A stretch of 64,000 bases of DNA, from the NCBI GenBank assembly GCA_037042915.1, contig CM073193.1, forward strand, positions 7,998,001 through 8,062,000. The letters are read 5' to 3'. Below are positions 10,432 through 19,995 of this stretch, piece after piece (the first letter of the stretch is position 1; every line of letters begins with the position of its first letter). The notes below the pieces were generated by a model that saw nothing but the letters and a program-made list of their open reading frames with translations, was not told where the DNA came from and searched no databases. The position numbers and the translations under genes are program-made. This stretch comes from Auricularia sp. M13 (lineage: Eukaryota; Basidiomycota; Agaricomycetes; Auriculariales; Auriculariaceae).

Positions 10432-12021
10432 ATGGCTCTTCCTGCGTCGATTCTGTGTAAAATCATACTCCAACTGGCCACCGGGGATGCTATTGCGCTA
10501 TCTCAGACGTGCCACCACTTGCGATGCCTGCTCATTCAGACTTCTGAAGTCTGGGGCATCTTGGATTTTGATCTGCCAACTGGCTCTCTGAACCTGGAGC
10601 GTTCGCTGATTGGCCGCTCTGGAAAAGCGCCACTGCAGCTCGCTTTCAGCGTCCCCCATGACACATCCCCGGCGCTAACGTGGACAAAGACGTACTGCGA
10701 GATTCTGGACGAAAATATTCATCGAATGACCAAACTCGCGATATCTTCCAGCGGCGACATATTCGTTCCAGCGGACGACGATCTTCCGCTCCATTCCGGT
10801 GCGCATGGTGCATTGCAATGCACCTTGATGGCGCAAGCGCTGGCGAAGCCCGCCAGGATGCTGAAGCGTTTCATGCTTTCGCCGGATCACCTCCCTCTTC
10901 AGAACCTCCCCTTGGATCTGTTTTCTGGAGATGCACCGGTTCTCGAATTTTGTCTCCTCCAAGCGGTATCTCTTCTACCTGGCAGTTACGCGGCTCTTTC
11001 CAATCTGACTACACTTCACTATCATGCTTCGACCTGGCGACGCGCTGCATCTTCGTTCAGTATAGACGTGGCGCAGATGCTCATGGCCATGCCCAAGCTG
11101 GTCAATTTGTGTCTAGATGGACAGACCCTCTCTTTGCCGGCCGTCTCCCCCGCCGGAGACCTCAAGGGTGGGAGTCTGAGGAACGTACGCCTTCACAATG
11201 TGAAGGGAGTTTCGTTCAGTGAAATGTACCCTTTCTTCAAGAGTGCAGGCGCACGCCACTTTTCGTACAACCCTCGGCGGCCCGCCTTATGGAATGTGGC
11301 CACGGCGGGTATCGATGCAGAGCAACCGCTCAAACATTGTTCATGCATCACGTCAATGACTGTCGGCACTTGGCACATCGAGCTGGTCGACCACGGCGGT
11401 GCAGATGATGAACCAACTACTCTACGGACCCCCTCCTCTCTCCGCATTGCGCCCTTCATTCTCAGTGAACCACTAGCCTTTGCGCATCTAACGCAATTAA
11501 CGATCGGCGAGTTCTGCTGGCCTGAGACGAAGATGCCCGACGCCCCGCATCTCAGTACTCTCCGCATCGTGCTGGGTGCCTGCATCGACCATCGTGTCTC
11601 GACACAATATCACGGCGTTCCTGGCGTATTTTTCAGCAGCGCAGCCGAGTGGACCTGCGTTTCTCTTCGTACCATACAATTCGCCTATCAACCGCCGACC
11701 TCTGGCGCGGTGACATGCGAGACGATGGGGCGCACGCTGGGGAGAGGAACACGAGGGTTTTGCTGTCGCAAGGGGCCCTTGGCCATCAGCCTCTACGAAG
11801 TGCGGCGCTTTATCCTCACTAGTTTGAACTTTGGCGACGGTCGACTTGCCTGTCTCAAGCTGACGGGGGTCGAGCCGAGGGATACAGACACATCAGTGGA
11901 GCTGCTGTGCGAGCTCGCCGAAAAAGTCGTGATCACATCGTCCGTCGATGCGACAGTCACATTGAGGGATGATTGGGAACCTTGCCGCAATGCATTCCAC
12001 CGCCACGACGTCTCGTCCTAG
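10432..12021 (+). CDS. F-box / leucine-rich-type protein, single exon
   Basis: An uninterrupted 529-aa frame starting MALPASILCKIILQLATG. Seen: an F-box-like N-terminus (LPxxIxxxI, then LSQTCHHLRCLL and a Trp near residue 40) followed by a long region with leucine-spaced segments such as LTQLTIGEFCW and LSTLRIVLG, as in the large Agaricomycete F-box/LRR families. Role by family: substrate receptor of an SCF (Skp1-cullin-F-box) ubiquitin ligase; the substrate is unknown. It is convergent with the D123-like gene, with 91 bases between stop codons. Such genes turn over quickly, and two relatives plus debris occur later in this window. Confidence 0.75.
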   Translation: MALPASILCKIILQLATGDAIALSQTCHHLRCLLIQTSEVWGILDFDLPTGSLNLERSLIGRSGKAPLQLAFSVPHDTSPALTWTKTYCEILDENIHRMTKLAISSSGDIFVPADDDLPLHSGAHGALQCTLMAQALAKPARMLKRFMLSPDHLPLQNLPLDLFSGDAPVLEFCLLQAVSLLPGSYAALSNLTTLHYHASTWRRAASSFSIDVAQMLMAMPKLVNLCLDGQTLSLPAVSPAGDLKGGSLRNVRLHNVKGVSFSEMYPFFKSAGARHFSYNPRRPALWNVATAGIDAEQPLKHCSCITSMTVGTWHIELVDHGGADDEPTTLRTPSSLRIAPFILSEPLAFAHLTQLTIGEFCWPETKMPDAPHLSTLRIVLGACIDHRVSTQYHGVPGVFFSSAAEWTCVSLRTIQFAYQPPTSGAVTCETMGRTLGRGTRGFCCRKGPLAISLYEVRRFILTSLNFGDGRLACLKLTGVEPRDTDTSVELLCELAEKVVITSSVDATVTLRDDWEPCRNAFHRHDVSS

Positions 12022-12112
12022 CTCTTCCCAACACCAAAATGTATCTGAAAGTGCGTAATAACTAGTATAATAGTAGATGGCGTTATAGAGATCCCCATGA
12101 GCTTTCATTTAC

Positions 12113-13331
12113 CTACTTAGTTGCCAGATCAGGCTGTTGTCGCAGCTCATTCTTAGCTATCCTGAGGACATTCCTCCAGGCCTCAGGAATCATAGCAAGA
12201 GAACCCGGTTTCCTTCTTTCGCAAATTCGTATCACCGGATACTGCACGTCATGCCGCTGGCCTTCGAGGATGCCCCGCTCAACTTGCCAGCTGAACAGTC
12301 CTGGGTCCGTGCTGGGTAAGAAAGGATTAAGCTCAATCACCCATGCCTTCCACGAGGCCGGGAAGAGCGCTATATCCACTACGCATGTCTCGAAGCCGCC
12401 TTGCACCAATGTTGCGCCCAAATGCGTTTCGAAAAACTCGATGATGGTTTTTTTAGCCTGAGGCAGGGCGGAGGCGAGCGTCGAGGAGTACAGCTGGTAA
12501 TGCATATTGAGAGATGGCGGTGAGCGTTCTGGCATGTACAAAGCAGCGAAACTCCTGAGTGTGGGTCAAAGAGCTGGAATAAAGACCAACGTCGCAGGCG
12601 CCAGCTGACCATATCGATGTGAATATCCTCCCACCGTCGGATGACGATGTTTTGCTCAGAAAGCCTCGACGTGTCGCAATGCGAGGGTCATATCCTGCGT
12701 AACTTCATCAGCAAGATCTATGTCGGGCTGAAAAAAAGATACAGCTTGCCTGCCAGATGCACTCGCTCAGGATGAAGGCCCTGATCACATCGCATGCAGA
12801 GCCGAACCGCAGTGCGGCGCCTTCAGTCTTGCATAGCACCCGGATCATCTCGTTCTCGTCTTCCAACGCGGCCGCAGACAAGGATGCGCTAAGAATGCGC
12901 CGCGACGAACCAGCGCGCGCCGCGGCGTCCTTGGGGCTGCGCGAGCTCGTCTTGACAATGCATCTGCCACCAAGCTTGTCCAGCGCTGCCAGCAAGGGTT
13001 GCTCCAACTCCAGCCTCAGATGATTCTCGAGCTCATGCAGAGGTGCCTTCGAGGCGACGTCAAGCTCGCTGGCATGTTCAGCTGCGTTGTAGGCGGCCAC
13101 GATAGCGTTCGCATGCTCCGTTGAAAGCGGCACCAGCACGGTTTCAAAAGTCAGGCCATGCTGGTCCAGGAGAGGGAGCCAGCGCTCGATGTTGCAGTGC
13201 TGAACTGCGGCGTCGTATGAGTCGCTGATTGCGTCGAGCTCGGCGACGAGGCGTGGTGCGCTGCTGTCGCGCTCAATATGGACTCTGCGTAGCCTTGATG
13301 AAGCAGTTTTGAGGTCGCTCAAGTAACTCAT
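12113..13331 (-). CDS. D123/Cdc123-family (ATP-grasp fold) protein; frame broken near 12503
   Basis: Exon 1 runs from the ATG at 13331 with KLGGRCIVKTSSRSPKDAA, the conserved VxxSSRSPKDA site of the D123 family. Later pieces spell ADE/QNIVIRRWEDIHIDM (splicing out a 49-nt intron), EFRCFVHARTLTAISQY (after a 57-nt intron) and finally a block ending VIELNPFLPSTDPGLFSW. These are the ordered D123 landmarks; the family includes Cdc123, which assembles translation factor eIF2. Problem: the strongly conserved EFRCFV...AISQY segment and the next HYQLYSS segment are in different frames, one extra G at 12503. Splicing 12494-12539 restores frame but deletes the motif. The junction after LRFGSACD (a 61-nt intron) is also uncertain. 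Either a pseudogene, an assembly indel or an odd isoform. Confidence 0.7.
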
Positions 13332-14681
13332 GAGTCCAGAGGATGTGCAAGGCTGGTGGGGATCCAGCCTGAGTGGTATGACTTCACAGTTGCCCAGTCA
13401 GGGCACGGCAAAACTAAGCAGATATAGGACTCCGCGTCGTGTATACTGAGTTGGCTGCGTCAGTGGAGATCCACAAGCAAAGGCGGCAGCGTAATGAGAT
13501 CGTGACGGATGTATGTGTGAAGATCATATTATATATGAATTCGTAACACTAAGCACCACAAAAAAAAAAAAAAAAAAAAAAAAAAGAGACAAGAAGTGGT
13601 GTGTCCAGCCGGCGACCACCGCACGTTCCCGATTGCATCCGCGACAAGTCCTCCGCAATGCCAAAAGACGTCCCAGCTCGTTTCCTCAGGCACTATAGCA
13701 AAGAGACATATACATAACTATTAATAATACTCTCTATAAGCTTAATATGCACAAAAATTGGCGATTCGAGCAGTCTCATTTGTGCCCATTCTCAGCACAA
13801 ATCTGCGAATAACCTTCCATAAACGCAGCCTGCGGCTCTCATACTTTGCTATCATAGTGCCTTACACTACATTAACAAATTGTGGGCCCCAGAACCGCGA
13901 TATCCTTACGGATATACTTATCCGGATAACTCTCAAAGCAAGAATTGCCACAGATACTGAGACCGAGACATCGTGCTCTAACTAGTACACCTAGCAATTG
14001 TAGCGATGCATTACCGCTGTTATTTCCGATGGTAATCAGAGGTTTAGCTCTTGTCCTGGGGGTTTAATTCCAGTCGGGAAAGCTGCCTGCAGGAAACAGC
14101 CGAAAACGTTTACATCCGATTGAATGGCGGCTGGACACACCACAAGAAGCGCCGGGCGAAAATTGCTCAGTCACACCCGGACCGTATAAAGGGCGACCAC
14201 ACGCCCATCAGCATTTGCCCTTATTTCACCCCGTTCGCCGACTAGCCATTACGCCTTTTCCTATAGTCCCTTCAGCATCGTTGTAGGGACGGGGACCGGT
14301 TGACCCGGCTCTTATGGCCTGAGCTCTCGCGACATCGTTGCGGCCACCGCCTAACGTGTAACCCTGGAAGGTGGCAGAGCGCAACAAGCCGTCTCAATCG
14401 TCCCTCTACAGCAGGCGCTCGCTGGTCCTAGCTCTACCGGGGATACTGCGACAATACTTCGGTGGTTTTCTGGCGGCGAGGATTTGATGTCCCATGGTCT
14501 GCTACGGCCTATGCCAAGTCCTAGGCATCGATTGGCAGCAGCAGTTTCTTGCCGGAGGGATGTCACGTTGAATTCATGACCGGTGCGGTCGGTGCTGCCC
14601 GTCTTCCAAGCCCGCCAGGAAGCTGTTTGGCTCCAGACTCTGTCCCATCCCTGTACCTTTGGCCACCCAGCCACATCTACG
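13332..14681. other. Gene-poor stretch
   Basis: About 1.35 kb with no coding segment I can support. It is richer in A/T than the surroundings around 13.5-14.0 kb and contains one long poly(A) run. A TATAAA at 14185-14190 is about 500 bases upstream of the next gene, too far to assign. Confidence 0.5.
13560..13585. repeat. Homopolymer poly(A) run, about 26 bases
   Basis: An uninterrupted run of about 26 A followed by GAGACAAG. It could be the tail of a processed insertion, but I found no coding sequence or target-site duplication beside it, so it is recorded only as a simple repeat. Confidence 0.9.
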
Positions 14682-15273
14682 ATGGAATGGCGCGACTTCC
14701 TGCACTCAGACCCACACGGCGAGCATGTGCTCTTTTCCAGCCTCAAGTTATCATCCTGGCGCCGGTTTGGCGCGGCTGCGTTGCTCACGATCGCGATATG
14801 TTTGACAGAACGGCACGTTACACCTAGAACCCTGCGCTTTGCGTCAGGATTCATCGTAACACACTCGGTCTTGACAGGGCATTGACGTTCGCGCTCTCGA
14901 GCAAGTGTCAGGCGAATCTACACCGTGTTGCGCGGACTCGCTTGGCATTTGTTCTTCTGCGGTCCGCGTTATTCTGGGCGACCACCCTCCTCCGATTGTG
15001 CGCACTTCTGAGTCTCGACTCGCTCAGCACAATGACTAGTTCGCATGTCTCTAGATTGTACATGCTAATAGGCATGACGTTCAACCTTGGGTTCGTGTCA
15101 TCAGTGCTGCAACGACTCATTTCCATGTACTCACTTCAATGCGGCGCAGCCTCATACTGGTCGCTGTCAGCTCTCTGGCCATCGGACAGCTAGCTATCGA
15201 GTGGACTGAATACGACGACGATGCTGGACGGTGCGCTAGAACTGTGCAGCTGGCTGCTCGCATCATTTGTTGA
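14682..15273 (+). CDS. Ctr-type copper transporter-like membrane protein
   Basis: Four exons: 14682-14812, 14878-14997, 15055-15090, 15150-15273; in frame, 136 aa. Seen: N-terminus MEWRDFLHSDPHGEHVLFSS, TM1 around FGAAALLTIAICLTER, then a cytosolic linker, TM2 containing YMLIGM (the Ctr MxxxM copper-selectivity motif), and TM3 LILVAVSSLAIGQLAIEW with small residues spaced as in the Ctr helix-packing motif. A short acidic tail EYDDDAG follows. Family: trimeric high-affinity Cu(I) uptake channels of the plasma or vacuolar membrane. The N-terminus lacks methionine clusters, so it may be a divergent member. The first intron must be GC-AG (GCACGT donor) to keep frame. The 36-nt third exon makes the gene easy to miss. 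Confidence 0.72.
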
Positions 15274-15914
15274 TCATCCCGCCGCAGGACTCATTCTGCC
15301 GCATACTCACACATACGGGAGGTAGATGGTGACGCCGATATCCCTCTGCGAGGGCATGCAAGGGCGGACGCGCGCATCGGCTAGGCCCAGTAGCTCCAGC
15401 TGGCGTTGACTTCAGTTATGGACCCTGGACTTCTTTATAGTTTCGCCTCTCGACCTACGAAAGCGCTGGTTATTGTGCTTATGATTTGCTTGCAATCGGA
15501 TGGAACGTTTTAATGGGCAACGTGACGCGAGATCGTATCCGGACTCGGACATTCTACGAGGATACATAGTCACAACGAGCCCGCTCACAGGTTCGCTTGC
15601 CGCCAAGAATGTATCATGCGTCTTCATTTACCGAGAGTGGTCCTCCTCTAAAGAGCGTCATGGCATTCGCTGCGCCCTTTGTGACCTACGCCGAATGATT
15701 GGGGGATATCCCTTGCCGAATAAGCACCTTCAGACTGCATGAATTTCCAATCCAAAGAGGGAAGTGATACGATCCAATGCGAGTACGTCCGCGAGCGGCG
15801 TAAAGATCGACCGAGGGTTTCGCCAGTCTGATCATATTATTGCATCGATCGAGTGAACAACAAAGATCTGGTATATATGAAAGCGGTAGTGCTCAACATA
15901 GCAAACGGAGAGCA
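15274..15914. other. Intergenic, convergent 3' ends
   Basis: About 640 bases between the Ctr-like gene and the GH79 gene, which converge. No coding segment recognised. Confidence 0.5.
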
Positions 15915-18854
15915 CTAATCCCACCGTAGCAATGTACCGAGGACGACGGCGCTCGCTAGCAACGTCCATTGTACAGTGAGCAAAACGGCTCCGCTGTGTC
16001 CCTCACGCCCCCGTCCGGAACTCGTACTGGACTTGCCCATCGCCTTTCGCTCTTCTGCACTGAGCCCGTTGCTCGTTTGCAACGCCCCTGCAGCGACTGC
16101 AGCCGTGTTGTACCGTTTCGTTGTGTGGGTTGTCATGAACGTCTGAGACATCGCCTCTGCGCTCTCGGGGACGAAGGCGGGTTCCGTGAGGAAGACAAGA
16201 GCAATGCCCGGAGCGGGTACTCGCACGGGGCATAGACCGGCTGAGCATTGGACTATCTCCGTTGTATGTTTACCACGAAGCAGGCCGTCGGACTCGAAGT
16301 AGAAACCGAAGGTCTGGGCGAACATTCAGTCAACGTGGTCGAACAGAAATTGCAAGTCGCAGACCTGTCCCGCCCAGCTATTTACGCATTTTAGTGTCAT
16401 CAAATCAAAAGGTATGATCTGTACGCACGTTATGTTCCTCTTCGAAGCAACGTAAGGCGCAAGCATGTACCTATGAGGCAGAAATGAATATAGAATCCTC
16501 GCGTCTGGCCGGCGTGGTGCATACCGAACCCAGACCTGAGAATCGCTGCTTGCAATACGCGCAGTGTAATCTTTCGACCAGGTCAGAACTATATAGAGCA
16601 CCTGCTAGCCTGCTAGAAAGCTCACCATGCGCGCCAGACGGGTCGCTCATGTAGTTGATGAGCACCACGCGTGCCGGCATGTTGTTCTCGTAGACCATAT
16701 AGGCAGGAGTGTAAGCATTGCCCGCGTTGGCGTTCAAATCCGCTACTCGGGCTTGACCAGTCTTGCCGAGAGCTTCCGCCATGGCCACGATGGTGTACAT
16801 GACGGGCCCGACGGTCCACATGAAGGGAGCTGTGGCGTTGTGCGGGGGCGACATAAACGGCTGCGAAGTAGATCGGGTGAGGACAGCGGTTCAGAAGATG
16901 TGAGATTGCCGTTGCTCACATTGTACCACGCTGCCTGACCACCGAGATGCAACATCACGTGCGTGAAATTTACCGACGCGAGCTAGACGATAAATGCTCA
17001 TCAGCGGCAAGCCTGAACTACCCACCCTAGTCCATTCTACCTGGAGGGACAAATCCATCGCCCAGAGTGCGCCAGAGAACGCGTCGCTCAGACCCAAAAA
17101 GCCTGGAAATGGTGCGTCAAGTTGTATCCACCGGGGGAGCGTACGCGTTCAGTACCGTTGCAGGACGCCGTATTCGTTTCAAGCAGAATAACAGGCTTGT
17201 TCAACGCGAGAGCAGCACGAACAGAGTCCACGTAGTCATTGCCGAACTTGACTGCAAACGGATGCTGCGATAGCTGTCAGACAGTGCGGTCACTTACGAA
17301 GTGTTCGCGCGGCACACCTGCATATACTCCTCCAGCTTTTGCTGCGGGTCGTACTTGCCACGTTCGCAATTATCGTATGGATAATGCTCTTGAGTCGCAT
17401 GTCATCAGAACATCGTACGCCGGGAAGCAGTTAACGCACGGATAATGAGACTATTGAGGGAACTGTCGACTGCGAAGCAGTTAGAACAATAAAGCAGGAC
17501 AGCTGCGACCTTACATCGTTGCAGGTAGTTGTAGTTGAAGAGAACATCCGACAAGCGCCAGATACAGCATACACCCGGCCCTCCGATATTGTTCTTAACC
17601 TTCTCGAGTGTCATCGACAAACGACGCGGCGGACTGGAGCATGCTCTCGCACCCTGATCTTGGGGCTAGCCTCGATGGCCCGGAGTACCGTGTCGAACTC
17701 GTTCATGTAATCTTCAATTCCGTAAGGCTCCTCCCGGTAGTCGTGGGAGACGTAGAGATCTAAGAAACCCCTCAATAAAAGCATCGGGATCGAAATGCAA
17801 TAGTGCAGACCTGGTTCATTCCCGAGTTGCCTTCAAACGGCGAGTCAGTTTGACATGCATGTAAGGGACAAAACGCACCATCCCCAGAGGTACTCTCCCA
17901 TGATTTCCTCCGCCTGCTCTACGATGTCTATGCGGGGAGGGTTTCTGTAGAAATTGAATATATGAGCCGTGGAGTTGGACCATTGACTGAAGGCGCACGT
18001 CGTGTTCATCGGAATGCCTAGGATGTTCAGCTTAGGAGGTCTCGAGGTGTGAGCAGAAGCCTGAGCTCACCAATGAACCACTTGATGCCCAATAAATCCG
18101 AGGTCTCGCGAACGGCCTTGATGATGTCAATAGTATAGCTGAGAGTCGGAGTGTTCGTCTAGCATCTCTCCTTCAGTGAACAATGGTCCCCGGTAGAGGA
18201 TGAACGCACGAATCCCGTGGGCCCAATGGCGAACTTGGCCATTGAAGCACCATTCGGCAGAGACTCGACCAAGCCCGCCTTTTCCTGAGAGTTACCGCCA
18301 AGACGCAGCACGGGAGGGCCGCCCCTCTCTTTCACCGTCGACATGAGGTTGAGGAATTGGGGCCGCAGATACGATCTACGATGTTACTGAGCAAGTCTCC
18401 AACGGAGGCTCATCTATCCAGGACGTACGCATTTGGACCAACTATTCGGCAGCAGCGTCATTGACGTGGTGCAACGCTCGAGGGAATAGGTAGCAAGCTC
18501 GACCACGTACTGACTGGCTCCGCGAGCGACATTTCTATGCTGATACCGAGGAAGCTCCCCAGCGTCGGGATCCCCGCCTGCGGGTTTCCAGAATCATCGG
18601 GCTCGATGGTGAAGTCCAAGGGTGGCGCGGGGACGGGGAGCGGCGGGTCTCGCAGTTCTGTCGGATCGTATGCCTTTGCAATTGGGGCATATCATTGGGC
18701 GGGGACAACGAGATGAAAAGGAGTTATCGAGGCGCACCTCCCATCCTTTATATGGGCCACCAGTGGGGAGTGGGACGGGATACTCGTAAATGGACACTTG
18801 CGCCCGAGTCGCGAGCGCCGCCGCGCTGAGAGCAAAGAGCGACCGGGAAAGCAT
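15915..18854 (-). CDS. Secreted/GPI-type glycoside hydrolase family 79 (beta-glucuronidase-like)
   Basis: I reconstruct 19 exons (complement; 5' to 3'): 18738-18854, 18511-18673, 18429-18441, 18210-18375, 18071-18158, 17879-18017, 17811-17830, 17653-17759, 17515-17599, 17440-17469, 17318-17388, 17156-17273, 17041-17102, 16920-16982, 16626-16860, 16525-16570, 16429-16470, 16365-16377, 15915-16313. Every phase agrees; 658 aa. Seen: signal peptide MLSRSLFALSAAALATRAQ; VLRLGGNSQE; WQLGNEP with the acid/base Glu; ILLETNTASCNG with the nucleophile Glu; FGFYFESDG; a C-terminal domain with VPAPGIALVFL; and a serine-rich linker plus hydrophobic tail ending GTLLRWD, which looks like a GPI signal. Family: removes glucuronic acid or its 4-O-methyl form from glycans such as arabinogalactan side chains. 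Exact substrate unknown. Confidence 0.88.
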
Positions 18855-19995
18855 AGGAATTGCAGCTGCTGCACAAGCTACAAGTAAACGAGGGTGAGAG
18901 TGGGAGGACAAGAGCGTCCGTGCTGGGTGCCAAGTCGCCCAGCGCTCTTATTTGTGCGTCTTGGGCGTTCTTGTCCGTCTGGGCAGCGCTTGGGCGCGGC
19001 GGGATTACTCCGGGACGCGGACTTGTCGCCTCACTGGCGTCTCTCGCAGGCCAGTAAACCCGGGTTGTTGCTGTGAGGGAGAGAGAGCAGCGCACGGGCG
19101 TAGAATGGTGTTCATTGCCTGCATGGGTCTGCGGTGACCGTCCCTGCGTCCGGCCCATTTGAGTTTGCTTGTCGTGCTCGGCGGTGACTTGGCAGCGTAA
19201 CTTCCTTCTTGCGCTGCTGCGGATGACTAAGGAGAGAGCTTGAACAGATCGAACACAGGCTGGTGCAGTGAATGGCGAGTGGCCTTGCAGCGAATATCCA
19301 TCCGTAGCATCGCATAAGAACGAGAAAGACGGGCTGATGCTGTTGTTAAGACGTTCTTGTTAGATAGTGAGAAGATGTGAAGGCAACTCCACCGGAGGCT
19401 CGACGTGCTTGATATCAAAAATTGGTCGATTCTTTGTAGGACTTGCAACTCTTCAAACTTCGAACTTCAATCAAGCCCGGGTTTCCACCAGACGCATAAG
19501 CGAATGTATTGCGGCAAGCTGATTTTCAGGCTAGTTTTCGAGGATACACTGTCCGCGGCGTACTGAACGAGTTGGGTATGTGGGCTTGTAGCCAGAGCCG
19601 CGACGGCGATGCGCACGAGCCTCGAGGTCAAGCAACAAGACCGATCGCCCAGCCCGTTGGGCCGCAAGAGCTTCCTATAGTAGATTCTTCCTATCTGGCA
19701 GTGCGGAGAGTCGGCTGTACTGCTTCCTGGTTGCAGGCGGAGATCATGGGAGCAGAAGAAGGCGAAGACGTCGCGACGCGCCGGTGTTAGCCGACGACTC
19801 GCGTTGTTCTTTCGCGAACTCAACAACGAAGGTTGTATTCCCCGCCCGCTCATAAGCCGCGCCCGCGATGTCTGTCACTTGCTCTCGTCTCTCTCACTCC
19901 CCCACCCTTCGCGCCCATTTGGACCCATGACTGGCGCTGCCGTTCCCCAGGAGCCTCCGCGAGGGCCTGCTCCCTGCCTCCAACATGTCTGCCAC
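18855..19995. promoter_or_regulatory. Divergent intergenic region, GH79 / orphan gene
   Basis: About 1.1 kb between divergent genes, expected to hold both promoters. No further coding segment is convincing. An in-frame upstream ATG at 19927 offers a longer N-terminus for the next gene, and a short overlapping frame (ATG at 19985, stop four codons later) could act as an upstream ORF. Confidence 0.4.

Noticed and set aside
13560-13585. Poly(A) run as the tail of a retrocopied gene
   Set aside because: No coding remnant upstream and no flanking duplication could be seen.
14031-14090. A tRNA-like GGTTTAATTCC segment
   Set aside because: No acceptor stem or anticodon arm could be folded around it.
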